Source: Klebsiella quasipneumoniae subsp. quasipneumoniae
GTDB lineage: Bacteria > Pseudomonadota > Gammaproteobacteria > Enterobacterales > Enterobacteriaceae
Reading direction: 5' to 3'
Assembly: GCF_020525925.1 (NCBI RefSeq)
Contig: NZ_CP084876.1
Coordinates: 4,960,001 to 5,024,000 of the forward strand
Length of the DNA stretch: 64,000 nucleotides
The notes below the pieces were generated by a model, which did no database searches, was not told the origin of the DNA, and saw only the letters and a list, made by a program, of their open reading frames with translations. Shown piece by piece: positions 32,609 through 41,247 of the stretch; position 1 is the stretch's first letter, and each line of letters starts with the position of its first letter. The position numbers and the translations under genes were made by a program.

Positions 32609-34024
32609 TTACTCATCATCATACTGAGGGCCAGCATAATTATCGAAACGCGACCACTGGCCGTTGAAGGTCAGTCGCACGGTGCCGATCGGGCCGTTAC
32701 GTTGTTTACCAATGATAATTTCCGCGATGCCCTTCAGATCGCTGTTCTCGTGATAGACCTCATCACGGTAAATGAACATGATTAAGTCGGCATCCTGTTC
32801 GATAGAGCCGGACTCACGCAGGTCGGAGTTGACCGGGCGTTTATCGGCACGTTGCTCCAGCGAGCGGTTCAGCTGCGACAGCGCCACCACCGGCACCTGC
32901 AGCTCTTTGGCCAGCGCCTTCAGCGAGCGGGAGATTTCGGCGATCTCGAGGGTACGGTTGTCGGAGAGCGACGGCACGCGCATCAGCTGCAGGTAGTCGA
33001 TCATAATCAGCCCGATGCCGCCGTGCTCGCGAGCGATACGCCGCGCGCGGGAACGCACTTCCGTCGGCGTCAGGCCGGAGGAGTCATCGATATAGATGTT
33101 ACGTTTTTCCAGCAGAATGCCCATGGTGCCGGAGATCCGCGCCCAGTCCTCATCGTCCAGCTGACCGGTACGAATGCGGGTCTGATCGACGCGCGACAGC
33201 GAGGCCAGAGAACGCATCATGATCTGTTCCGAGGGCATCTCAAGACTGAAGATGAGTACCGGCTTGTCCTGCAGCATCGCTGCGTTTTCCACGAGGTTCA
33301 TGGCGAAGGTCGTTTTACCCATCGACGGACGGGCGGCGACGATAATCAGATCCGACGGCTGCAGGCCGGCGGTCTTTTTGTTGAGGTCGTCGTAGCCGGT
33401 GTTGACCCCGGTAACGCCGTCGTGGGGCTGCTGGAACAGCTGTTCGATACGGGCGACGGTGGCGTCGAGGACATCGGCGATGTTTTTCGGCCCTTCGTCT
33501 TTATTGGCCCGGCTTTCAGCGATTTTAAAGACGCGGGACTCGGCGAGGTCGAGCAGATCTTCGCTGGTTCGCCCCTGCGGGTCGAAGCCGGCCTCGGCGA
33601 TTTCATTGGCCACCGAGATCATCTCGCGCACGACCGCGCGTTCGCGCACGATGTCGGCATAGGCGCTGATGTTTGCCGCGCTGGGGGTATTTTTGGACAG
33701 TTCAGCCAGATAGGCGAAGCCGCCCACGCTGTCCAGCTGTCCCTGACGCTCCAGCGACTCCGCAAGGGTGATCAGGTCAATCGGGCTGCCCGACTCCTGC
33801 AGGCGCGCCATCTCGGTAAAGATATGACGATGCGGACGGGTATAAAAGTCGTCGGCAACGACGCGTTCGGCGACGTCGTCCCAGCGCTCGTTATCCAGCA
33901 TTAAACCGCCCAACACCGACTGCTCCGCTTCAATCGAGTGCGGCGGGACTTTCAGCCCGGCGAGCTGCGGATCGCGTTCGCGGGTTTCTGTCTGTGGTTT
34001 GTTGAAGGGTTTATTTCCTGCCAT
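32609..34024 (-). CDS. dnaB: Replicative DNA helicase DnaB
   Basis: Hexameric 5'-3' helicase at the replication fork, 471 residues as in E. coli. The N-terminal primase-interacting domain (about 30-150) begins LKVPPHSIEAEQSVLGGLML; the RecA-like motor (about 200-471) has Walker A ARPSMGKTTFA, Walker B LIMIDYLQLM and the arginine-finger region. No intein interrupts the motor, although this family often carries them. It is upstream of alr and divergent from qor. Confidence 0.98.
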   Translation of the reverse strand: MAGNKPFNKPQTETRERDPQLAGLKVPPHSIEAEQSVLGGLMLDNERWDDVAERVVADDFYTRPHRHIFTEMARLQESGSPIDLITLAESLERQGQLDSVGGFAYLAELSKNTPSAANISAYADIVRERAVVREMISVANEIAEAGFDPQGRTSEDLLDLAESRVFKIAESRANKDEGPKNIADVLDATVARIEQLFQQPHDGVTGVNTGYDDLNKKTAGLQPSDLIIVAARPSMGKTTFAMNLVENAAMLQDKPVLIFSLEMPSEQIMMRSLASLSRVDQTRIRTGQLDDEDWARISGTMGILLEKRNIYIDDSSGLTPTEVRSRARRIAREHGGIGLIMIDYLQLMRVPSLSDNRTLEIAEISRSLKALAKELQVPVVALSQLNRSLEQRADKRPVNSDLRESGSIEQDADLIMFIYRDEVYHENSDLKGIAEIIIGKQRNGPIGTVRLTFNGQWSRFDNYAGPQYDDE

Positions 34025-34193
34025 AGCCTAACGTTTCACCGATACGGAAAAGAGCGTGACAGTATAGCGAGAAAGCCATTGCCGCTAAAGAACCCATTCA
34101 GCGTGACTGGCCTGAGGCGGGTAAGAAAATCCGTCGCCGCCGCCGCAGGCTGTTAAGCTTACTGGATAATCTCAGAACAACACAGGAGCGAAC

Positions 34194-35177
34194 ATGGCAA
34201 CACGCATCGAATTTTCAAAACACGGGGGGCCGGAGGTGCTTCAGGCGGTTGAATTCACGCCCCGCGATCCCGCTGAGCATGAAATTCAGGTCGAAAACAA
34301 AGCCATCGGTATCAATTATATCGACACCTATGTTCGTGGCGGCCTCTATCCGCCGCCCTCGCTGCCGAGCGGCCTCGGCACCGAAGCGGCCGGCGTCGTC
34401 AGTAAAGTTGGCCACGGGGTATCGCACATTAAGGTAGGCGATCGGGTGGTGTACGCCCAGTCGGCGCTCGGCGCCTACAGCACGGTGCACAATGTGCTGG
34501 CCGACAAAGCGGCGGTCCTCCCGGACGCCATCTCTTTCGAACAGGCCGCCGCGTCGTTCCTCAAGGGATTAACGGTCTGGTATCTGCTGCGCAAAACCTA
34601 TGAAATTAAGCCTGATGAGATGTTCCTGTTTCACGCGGCCGCCGGCGGCGTGGGGCTGATAGCCTGTCAGTGGGCGAAAGCGCTGGGGGCGAAACTTATC
34701 GGCACCGTCGGCAGCGCGCAGAAGGCGCAGCGCGCCAAAGCGGCGGGCGCCTGGCAGGTGATTAACTATCGCGAAGAACCTATCGCTGAGCGGCTCAAAG
34801 CGCTCACCGACGGTAAGAAAGTCGCCGTGGTCTATGACTCGGTAGGGAAAGATACCTGGGAAGCCTCTCTGGACTGTCTGCAACGCCGCGGCCTGATGGT
34901 CAGCTTTGGCAACTCCTCCGGCCCGGTAACCGGCGTTAATCTGGGGATCCTGAACCAGAAAGGTTCTCTGTACGTCACCCGCCCATCGCTGCAGGGCTAT
35001 ATCACCAACCGGGAAGAGCTGGCGGAAGCCTGCAGTGAACTGTTTTCGCTGATCGCCAGCGGCGTGATTAAAGTGGACGTGCCCGAGAGTCAGACCTATC
35101 CGCTCACCGAAGCGCGACGGGCGCATGAAGTTCTGGAGAGCAGGGTGACACAGGGGTCGAGTCTGCTGCTGCCGTAA
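34194..35177 (+). CDS. qor: NADPH quinone oxidoreductase Qor (MDR family)
   Basis: A 327-residue zinc-lacking member of the medium-chain dehydrogenase superfamily; the dinucleotide-binding motif is AAAGGVGLIACQW near residue 145-158. Length and motifs match E. coli QorA, which reduces quinones one-electron-wise with NADPH. The catalytic zinc cysteines of alcohol dehydrogenase are absent. Divergent from dnaB, monocistronic, and closed by a strong terminator. An ACAGGAGCG ribosome-binding site precedes the ATG. Confidence 0.95.
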   Translation: MATRIEFSKHGGPEVLQAVEFTPRDPAEHEIQVENKAIGINYIDTYVRGGLYPPPSLPSGLGTEAAGVVSKVGHGVSHIKVGDRVVYAQSALGAYSTVHNVLADKAAVLPDAISFEQAAASFLKGLTVWYLLRKTYEIKPDEMFLFHAAAGGVGLIACQWAKALGAKLIGTVGSAQKAQRAKAAGAWQVINYREEPIAERLKALTDGKKVAVVYDSVGKDTWEASLDCLQRRGLMVSFGNSSGPVTGVNLGILNQKGSLYVTRPSLQGYITNREELAEACSELFSLIASGVIKVDVPESQTYPLTEARRAHEVLESRVTQGSSLLLP

Positions 35178-35200
35178 GCGGACAAAGGGACAAAAGTTTA

Positions 35201-35233
35201 GGGCTTCCACCTGGGAAGCCCTTACTTTTTTTT
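35201..35233 (+). terminator. Terminator of qor
   Basis: GGGCTTCC (35201-35208) pairs with GGAAGCCC (35214-35221) and is followed by TTACTTTTTTTT. It ends 24-56 bp after the qor stop. Confidence 0.88.
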
Positions 35234-35358
35234 AGTTCGGCTGTATGTAGGGTACAGCGCGATGAATTCGTTAACGCGCTAATAGTGACAGATTTGCGCA
35301 GTAATGCCTACGCGGTTCTGTGCAAAATTGTTCAGGTTGTGACATACCCCTCAATACC

Positions 35359-35601
35359 TTAGTAACGCCAACGGTTATTGTCGCGAAAAGCGTTTCCGTC
35401 CGGGGTTTTCAGTGCCCGAATAACCCACACCACCACCACCGCCAACAGCAGCCACGGCAGCAATTTGATCATTAAAGCAAACAAACCGCCGACGAACATC
35501 AGCGCCGTAGCCACCACGATGGCGGCGATAATCCCCAACAGCGATACGCCGGTGACCAGCAGCATGACAAAAAATCCGATGACAAATAACAGTTCCAGCA
35601 T
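35359..35601 (-). CDS. pspG: Phage-shock protein G (PspG)
   Basis: An 80-residue inner-membrane effector of the Psp envelope-stress response, matching E. coli PspG in length, with three hydrophobic segments (MLELLFVIGFFVMLL, SLLGIIAAIVVATALMF and LLPWLLLAVVVVWVI). The ATG at 35599-35601 follows GGAGAG. A sigma-54 promoter lies upstream, as expected for PspF control. It is separated from the pspABC operon, as in E. coli. Confidence 0.94.
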   Translation of the reverse strand: MLELLFVIGFFVMLLVTGVSLLGIIAAIVVATALMFVGGLFALMIKLLPWLLLAVVVVWVIRALKTPDGNAFRDNNRWRY

Positions 35602-35643
35602 GGCTCTCTCCCCACAGTCATTAATATGTCGCTCTGCAGGTAT

Positions 35644-35660
35644 TACAAAAAACATGCCAA
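35644..35660 (-). promoter_or_regulatory. Sigma-54 promoter of pspG
   Basis: The minus strand reads TTGGCATG-N4-TTGTA, with the GG and GT dinucleotides separated by 10 bp, the exact -24/-12 spacing of the RpoN consensus TGGCACG-N4-TTGC. The centre of PspF control was not located. It starts about 43 bp upstream of the pspG ATG. Confidence 0.8.
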
Positions 35661-35740
35661 CAATAACCAACTGAATTTAAAAGAAAACGCCCCGCAATAG
35701 TGTGCGGGCGTGGTCAATTTCACCAGGTTTTGGTGAGAAA

Positions 35741-36739
35741 CTAACGCTTATCGGCCACCAGCTTCAGGGCCTGCTCCAGCACCGCAATATCGGCGCCGGC
35801 TTTATGCGCATTCTCGCTCAGGTAGCGACGCCACTGCCGGGCGCCCGGGATACCTTGAAACAGTCCCAGCATATGACGGGTGATATGGCCCAGATAAGTA
35901 CCCTTGCTGAGCTCGCGCTCAATATACGGGTACATGGCCCGCACGACGGCCACGGGATCGGCATCCGCACCGGCGACGCCGAAAATCTCCCTGTCGACCG
36001 AAGCCAGAATGCCCGGATTCTGATAGGCCTCACGCCCGACCATCACCCCATCCATATGCTCAAGCTGTGCTCTGACTTCATCCAGCGATTTGATGCCGCC
36101 GTTAATCGCCATCGTCAGATGGGGGAAGTCGCGCTTCAGCTGCCAGACGCGGGGGTAATCCAGCGGCGGGATCTCGCGGTTCTCTTTCGGGCTCAGACCG
36201 GAGAGCCAGGCTTTGCGCGCGTGAATAATAAACATCTCACATTCGCCCTTGCCGGAGACCGTCTCAATGAAATCGCAAAGGAATTCATAGCTATCCTGGT
36301 CGTCGATGCCGATACGGGTCTTCACCGTGACCGGGATCGACACCACATCGCGCATCGCTTTGATACAGTCGGCCACCAGCTGGGCGTTCCCCATCAGACA
36401 GGCGCCAAACATCCCGTTCTGCACCCGATCGGAGGGGCAGCCGACGTTGAGATTGATCTCATCATAGCCGCGCGCCTCGGCCAGCTTCGCGCACTGCGCC
36501 AGGGCCTGCGGATCGCTGCCGCCGAGCTGCAGAGCAACCGGGTGTTCTTCTTCGCTATAGGCCAGATAGTCCCCTTTGCCGTGAATAATCGCCCCGGTGG
36601 TCACCATTTCGGTATACAGCAGCGTATGCCGCGACAGCAGCCGCAGGAAGTAGCGGCAATGCCGGTCAGTCCAGTCGAGCATCGGCGCGATGGAGAAGCG
36701 GTGAGCAGGAAAAACAGGTGACGTTGATTCAGGCATCAT
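35741..36739 (-). CDS. dusA: tRNA-dihydrouridine synthase A (DusA)
   Basis: FMN-dependent enzyme that reduces U20 and U20a in the tRNA D-loop. The 332 residues hold the TIM-barrel FMN site ([21 protein letters not shown] at the start, [17 protein letters not shown]) and the catalytic-Cys region [20 protein letters not shown]. The C-terminal helical domain ends in KLVADKR, like E. coli. Two in-frame ATGs occur at the start (36737-36739 and 36734-36736); the first is used. Downstream genes are on the same strand but separate. Confidence 0.96.
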   Translation of the reverse strand: MMPESTSPVFPAHRFSIAPMLDWTDRHCRYFLRLLSRHTLLYTEMVTTGAIIHGKGDYLAYSEEEHPVALQLGGSDPQALAQCAKLAEARGYDEINLNVGCPSDRVQNGMFGACLMGNAQLVADCIKAMRDVVSIPVTVKTRIGIDDQDSYEFLCDFIETVSGKGECEMFIIHARKAWLSGLSPKENREIPPLDYPRVWQLKRDFPHLTMAINGGIKSLDEVRAQLEHMDGVMVGREAYQNPGILASVDREIFGVAGADADPVAVVRAMYPYIERELSKGTYLGHITRHMLGLFQGIPGARQWRRYLSENAHKAGADIAVLEQALKLVADKR

Positions 36740-36839
36740 GGCGAATAAATAAGCATCCGGGTAAAAAGGGGCGCTACTATAGCATAAAGATAAACCACAG
36801 GCGCGTAGTGCGCCGCGCTTCGCCCCTTCCCGGTGTCGA

Positions 36840-37328
36840 TTACTTTATCCGCGGTTTGCCGTCATGTGGGCCAAAGAACTGCGGCGGATGATCAACCCAG
36901 CGATCCTGGCGCGTAGCGGCATAGCCGGGATTGAGCGGGTAGTAAATTCGGTTGTACTTTTTGTTGGCCTCACCCACCACCAACAGACGAACCTCCTGCT
37001 CGGTGTTATTGAGAAAGGTGTGGCAAACGCCGGTGCCGGCGGGGAAACCCACGCTATCGCCCGGCTCCAGCTTCCAGAGATAGCCGTTTATCCACACTTC
37101 CGGATAGCCCTCCAGCACATAGATGAACTCTTCCTCATCGCTCTCCGCGTGCGGGTAAGAGGTGCGCCGCCCGGGCGGCAGTCTCTCGTGGTGGATCCCC
37201 AGCCGGTTGAGGCGCAAACCGCGCCCCAGCGGCGCGCCAATGGAAAAACGCTCCGGGCTGTCGGGATAAGTGGCATCGTCGGGCCCTTCCAGTTCGCGCC
37301 AGTGGCGAATGCAATCAGGTCGTTTCAT
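36840..37328 (-). CDS. Cupin-domain protein
   Basis: A 162-residue single-domain cupin. Motif 1 is [18 protein letters not shown] and motif 2 [18 protein letters not shown], so the metal-binding His/Glu set appears present. Cupins include sugar isomerases, dioxygenases and storage-type folds, and the substrate cannot be told. The ATG at 37326-37328 follows GGGAG; the frame to 37352 adds eight residues without a ribosome-binding site. It occupies the place of yjbL-yjbM in E. coli and is divergent from zur, so zinc or iron control is possible; no convincing Zur box was found. Confidence 0.8.
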   Translation of the reverse strand: MKRPDCIRHWRELEGPDDATYPDSPERFSIGAPLGRGLRLNRLGIHHERLPPGRRTSYPHAESDEEEFIYVLEGYPEVWINGYLWKLEPGDSVGFPAGTGVCHTFLNNTEQEVRLLVVGEANKKYNRIYYPLNPGYAATRQDRWVDHPPQFFGPHDGKPRIK

Positions 37329-37576
37329 CGTTTTCTCCCGAAAATGAGACACTTCAGATATAGCATACCCTGGGTCAGGCGTGTTGCGATTAAATCGGGC
37401 ATGACGGTTTTAGCGACCGGCGAAGGCGCAGCCTCCACGAGCGTCAGCGGCCAGCACCAGGGAGTGGACTGGCGCCGACAATCTGAAGTATGACCCGCAT
37501 CACCCGTCGGGTCTCGGCGTTTTCCGCGGAACGTGATAAAGTAACAGATTCAATTTCACGCAACCTGAGGATGCTC

Positions 37577-38092
37577 ATGGATAAGTCCCCTTCGCAAGAG
37601 ATGTTAGCGCATGCTGAAAAGCTGTGTGCGCAACGCGGCGTACGCCTGACCCCACAGCGTCTGGAAGTGTTGCGCCTGATGAGCCTGCAGCAAGGGGCAA
37701 TCAGCGCCTACGACCTGCTGGATCTGCTGCGTGAGAAAGAGCCGCAGGCAAAGCCGCCGACGGTCTACCGCGCGCTGGAGTTTTTACTCGAGCAGGGTTT
37801 TGTCCACAAGGTGGAATCGACCAACAGCTATGTGCTGTGTCATCTCTTTGACCAGCCAACCCACAGCTCGGCCATGTTTATCTGCGACCGCTGCGGCGTG
37901 GTGAAGGAAGAGGCGGCTGAAGGGGTGGAAGATATCATGCATACGCTGGCGGCCAGAATGGGCTTCGCCCTGCGCCACAACGTGATTGAAGCTCATGGCC
38001 TTTGCGCGAGCTGCGTGGAAGTGGAAGCCTGCAGCACGCCGGGACACTGCCAGCACGATCATACGATTCAGCTCAAAAAGAAAGCCCGCTGA
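37577..38092 (+). CDS. zur: Zinc uptake regulator Zur (Fur family)
   Basis: A 171-residue Fur-family repressor of zinc uptake genes. The winged helix occupies about 1-85 (QRGVRLTPQRLEVLRLMSL), followed by the dimerisation domain with Zn ligands in MFICDRCG and GLCASCVEVEACSTPGHCQHDH. The ATG at 37577 matches E. coli Zur in length and start (E. coli 171); the longer frame to 37490 has no family counterpart. GGATGCTC precedes the start only weakly as an SD. It is monocistronic. Confidence 0.95.
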   Translation: MDKSPSQEMLAHAEKLCAQRGVRLTPQRLEVLRLMSLQQGAISAYDLLDLLREKEPQAKPPTVYRALEFLLEQGFVHKVESTNSYVLCHLFDQPTHSSAMFICDRCGVVKEEAAEGVEDIMHTLAARMGFALRHNVIEAHGLCASCVEVEACSTPGHCQHDHTIQLKKKAR

Positions 38093-38187
38093 GCGGCAGC
38101 CGCAGCGGGAAAAAGGGTTAACGGCGCGTCCCTGCGCCATTTAGACAGGCACTAACACAAATGCTTCATTCTTCGGATCACGGAACG

Positions 38188-38397
38188 CTACCAGCGATAG
38201 TCGTTCTTATGCTCCCAGTCTGAGACTTCTTTCTCAGCCTGATCTTTCTCATAGCCGTAACGCTCCTGAATTTTGCCGACCAGCTGGTCGCGCTTCCCTT
38301 CGATTACGGTCATATCGTCATCGGTAAGTTTGCCCCACTGTTCCTTGGCTTTACCTTTCAACTGTTTCCAGTTACCGCCGATTTCGTCTTTATTCAT
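38188..38397 (-). CDS. yjbJ: CsbD-family stress protein YjbJ
   Basis: A 69-residue highly charged protein, MNKDEIGGNWKQLKGKAKEQ at the start and EKDQAEKEVSDWEHKN near the end, same length as E. coli YjbJ. The CsbD family is abundant in stationary phase and under osmotic stress; its molecular role is unknown. The ATG at 38395-38397 was chosen for family length. Monocistronic. Confidence 0.93.
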   Translation of the reverse strand: MNKDEIGGNWKQLKGKAKEQWGKLTDDDMTVIEGKRDQLVGKIQERYGYEKDQAEKEVSDWEHKNDYRW

Positions 38398-38537
38398 GAT
38401 AACGTCCTCATCATTCGGTGGGTTTACAGCCCGTTTTGTGCCGGACATGGTATTAACTATAGATGAGAATGCTGGCGCCGATTCGTTATTCGGAATTTTT
38501 AACCATAGCCCTCATTGGAAACGCTGAAGGTGGTTTT

Positions 38538-38566
38538 CCCGGCACGCGCTACGCTCGCCGGGCTAC
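38538..38566 (+). repeat. REP-like palindromic element
   Basis: CCCGGCACGCGCTACGCTCGCCGGG followed by CTAC has the stem and GCGCTACGCT centre typical of Klebsiella REP elements. It lies between yjbJ and the dinF terminator region. Confidence 0.65.
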
Positions 38567-38633
38567 TGAGTCGCTCCGGCAAACCTGGCGCGACCGGAGG
38601 ACGTTCACCGATAATGGCGAGCTAGAGAAAGGG

Positions 38634-39950
38634 CTAACTAAACCAGGTGCCGCGTCGCCAGTGGCGGCGCCAGATCAGCGCCAGCGACAGGCCTCGCAGC
38701 GCGAGAAACACCGCCAGCGCCAGCCACAGGCCGTGATTGCCGAGCGCCGGGACCGTAAGCAGCGTCACGGCGAAGCCGGCCGCGGCGACCGCCATACTGT
38801 TCCGCATCTCCGCGCCGCGCGTCGCGCCGATAAACATGCCGTCCAGCAGATAGCACCAGACCCCGACCACCGGCAGGATGGTCTGCCAGATCAGATAGCG
38901 ATCGGCCAGCTGCTGCAGGGAAGGCAGTGAGGTTAACAGCGCGATGATGTACTCCCCCGCCAGGCTGTAAACCAGGGCAAACGCCAGCGCCACCATACCG
39001 GACTGCCGGCAGGCCGCCCGCCACACCTCCAGCAGCTGGCTGCCGTCGCGCGCGCCGTAGGCCTGGCCGGAGTGGGCCTCCACGGCATAGGCAAAGCCAT
39101 CCAGCGCGTAGGCGGTAAAGGTCAGCATGGTCATTAGTACGGCGTTGACCGCCACGATATCGCTGCCCAGACGGGCGCCGTAGACGGTCAGCGCGCCAAA
39201 GCACAGCTGCAGCAGCAGGGAGCGCAGCATGATGTCGCGATTCAACGCCAGCAGACGGCGCATGTCCCCGCGCCAGGCGTTTTTCAGCATCGCCAGCGAC
39301 ACGCCGCGCAGCGTTAGCACCCGCTTCGCCATCATCAGGCCGATAATGAGAGTGGCGTACTCCGCGGTGACCGTGGCCAGCGCCGCCCCCTGGACGTTCA
39401 TCCGCAGGCCCATCACCAGCCACAGGTCGAGCACAATATTCAACAGATTACCGACCACCAGCAAAATCACCGGCGCCCGGGCATACTGGACCCCCAGCAG
39501 CCAGCCGAGCAGCACAAGGTTGGCCAGCGACGCGGGAGCGCTGAGCCAGCGGATATCGAGAAACCGTCTCGCCTGCTCGAGAACCGCCTCGCTGCCGCCG
39601 ACGATATGCAGGGCGAGGTTAATCAACGGCAGGCGAAACAGGATAATCAACACCCCGGCGCCCAGCGCCAGAGCCAGCGGCTGCACCAGCGCCCGCGCCA
39701 GTCGCAGCGGATCTTTGGCCCCCCAGGCCTGAGCGGTCAACCCGGTGGTGCTCATGCGAAGAAACAGCAGCAGCATAAACAGGAAACTGGTGGCCGTCGC
39801 TCCGACCGCGACGCCGCCAAGGTATACCGGGCTGTCAAGGTGGCCGATCACCGCGGTATCCACCAGCCCCAGCAGCGGGACGGTGATATTGGAGAAAATC
39901 ATGGGGAGTGCAAGGCGCCACAGCGCTTTATCGGCAGCGTTGAGCAGCAT
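38634..39950 (-). CDS. dinF: MATE-family efflux protein DinF
   Basis: A 438-residue multidrug/oxidative-stress-associated MATE transporter with 12 predicted membrane helices, closely similar to E. coli DinF (441). The ATG at 39948-39950 was chosen because ALWRLALPMIFSN follows directly; an upstream frame to 39989 has no family match. It is 69 bp downstream of lexA and normally forms an SOS-controlled lexA-dinF operon. Confidence 0.95.
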   Translation of the reverse strand: MLLNAADKALWRLALPMIFSNITVPLLGLVDTAVIGHLDSPVYLGGVAVGATATSFLFMLLLFLRMSTTGLTAQAWGAKDPLRLARALVQPLALALGAGVLIILFRLPLINLALHIVGGSEAVLEQARRFLDIRWLSAPASLANLVLLGWLLGVQYARAPVILLVVGNLLNIVLDLWLVMGLRMNVQGAALATVTAEYATLIIGLMMAKRVLTLRGVSLAMLKNAWRGDMRRLLALNRDIMLRSLLLQLCFGALTVYGARLGSDIVAVNAVLMTMLTFTAYALDGFAYAVEAHSGQAYGARDGSQLLEVWRAACRQSGMVALAFALVYSLAGEYIIALLTSLPSLQQLADRYLIWQTILPVVGVWCYLLDGMFIGATRGAEMRNSMAVAAAGFAVTLLTVPALGNHGLWLALAVFLALRGLSLALIWRRHWRRGTWFS

Positions 39951-40019
39951 GTTCGGAGACCTGATTGAGGACAAACGTCGCAGCGTCATGCATCAGATGA
40001 CGCTGCGCGGGGGCAGGCG

Positions 40020-40628
40020 TTACAGCCATTCTCCATTACGGATCACGCCAACGGCCAGACCCTCAATGGTAAAACTCTGCTGACGCAGATCGACAACGAT
40101 AGGGGTAAATTCGCTGTTTTCCGGCAACAGTTCGACGACGTTGCCCTGCTTTTTCAGGCGCTTCACCGTCACTTCATCGTCAATGCGCGCTACCACCACC
40201 TGGCCGTTACGCACATCCTGGGTTTTGTGGACCGCCAGCAGATCGCCATCCAGAATACCGATGTCTTTCATCGACATCCCGCTGACGCGCAGCAGAAAAT
40301 CGGCGTTGGGCTTGAACATCGACGGGTCGACCTGATAGTGGCCTTCAATATGCTGCTGCGCCAGCAGCGGCTCACCGGCGGCGACGCGGCCGATCAGCGG
40401 CAGGCCGTGCTCTTCTTCCGTCAGCAGGCGGATACCGCGCGAGGCGCCGGAGACGATCTCGATTGCGCCTTTACGCGCCAGCGCTTTCAGGTGTTCTTCC
40501 GCCGCGTTTGGGGAACGGAACCCCAAGCGCTGAGCAATCTCCGCACGCGTCGGCGGCATGCCCGTCTGGCTGATATGATCCCGAATGAGATCAAACACCT
40601 CTTGCTGCCTGGTCGTTAACGCTTTCAT
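40020..40628 (-). CDS. lexA: SOS repressor LexA
   Basis: A 202-residue repressor with a winged HTH (about 1-70) and a self-cleaving latent protease. The scissile Ala84-Gly85 bond is in RVAAGEP, the nucleophile Ser119 in RVSGMSMKD and the general base Lys156 in TVKRLKKQG, the same positions as E. coli. It represses itself, dinF, uvrA, ssb and others. Two LexA boxes lie upstream, matching autoregulation. Confidence 0.98.
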   Translation of the reverse strand: MKALTTRQQEVFDLIRDHISQTGMPPTRAEIAQRLGFRSPNAAEEHLKALARKGAIEIVSGASRGIRLLTEEEHGLPLIGRVAAGEPLLAQQHIEGHYQVDPSMFKPNADFLLRVSGMSMKDIGILDGDLLAVHKTQDVRNGQVVVARIDDEVTVKRLKKQGNVVELLPENSEFTPIVVDLRQQSFTIEGLAVGVIRNGEWL

Positions 40629-40634
40629 TCCGCC

Positions 40635-40654
40635 CCCTGGGTGTATATACAGTT
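40635..40654 (-). promoter_or_regulatory. LexA box 1 of lexA
   Basis: CTG (40637-40639) and CAG (40650-40652) are separated by 10 bp of GGTGTATATA. It is the start-proximal of two SOS operators. Confidence 0.9.
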
Positions 40655-40655
40655 A

Positions 40656-40675
40656 TGCTGTGAGTATATACAGCT
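40656..40675 (-). promoter_or_regulatory. LexA box 2 of lexA
   Basis: CTG (40658-40660) and CAG (40671-40673) are separated by 10 bp of TGAGTATATA. With box 1 it gives the tandem operator expected upstream of lexA. Confidence 0.9.
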
Positions 40676-40750
40676 AACGGTGATTTTGGAACCACATGGC
40701 ACACAAAAATCGGCAGATTGTTTATATTTTGCGAGGGTTAGCGAAGAACG

Positions 40751-41119
40751 TTAGTGATAATGGCTCCACAGCAGCGTTCCCCAGGTGATCAGCGCGATGA
40801 TTATCGCCAGCAGGACCGCCGCCGACCCCATGTCTTTGGCGCGCCCTGAAAGCTCATGATAATCCGAGCCAATACGGTCCACGACCGCCTCAATCGCGCT
40901 GTTGAGAATTTCGACTATCATCACTAGCAGGACCGAGCCAATCAGCAATACGCGGGTGATGGCGTCGACGTCCAGCCAGCAGGCTATCGCGACGGCCACG
41001 ATGGCGGCGACACCTTCCTGACGAAACGCGGCCTCGTTGATCCACGCCGCGCGAAATCCTTTCCAGGAGTAACCTGCCGCCTTAATGATTCGGGTTAACC
41101 CGGTGGTATTATTGGCCAT
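40751..41119 (-). CDS. dgkA: Diacylglycerol kinase DgkA
   Basis: A 122-residue homotrimeric inner-membrane enzyme with three membrane helices that phosphorylates diacylglycerol to phosphatidate. The catalytic region is IVEILNSAIEAVVDRIG (Glu69/Glu76 in E. coli numbering). The ATG at 41117-41119 gives the E. coli length; a GTG one codon earlier is possible but less likely. It is divergent from plsB, as in E. coli, linking phosphatidate recycling with its synthesis. Confidence 0.96.
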   Translation of the reverse strand: MANNTTGLTRIIKAAGYSWKGFRAAWINEAAFRQEGVAAIVAVAIACWLDVDAITRVLLIGSVLLVMIVEILNSAIEAVVDRIGSDYHELSGRAKDMGSAAVLLAIIIALITWGTLLWSHYH

Positions 41120-41247
41120 CACAAAACCTTTTTATGTAAATGACGTCGATGAGTGTACGCGTTTGCCGCGCGGTAACGGAAATTTTGCCCGCTTTCTGTT
41201 ATTCTTGCCGCGCATTTGCATGATTAACCAGAGGCTTCACATCGTTT

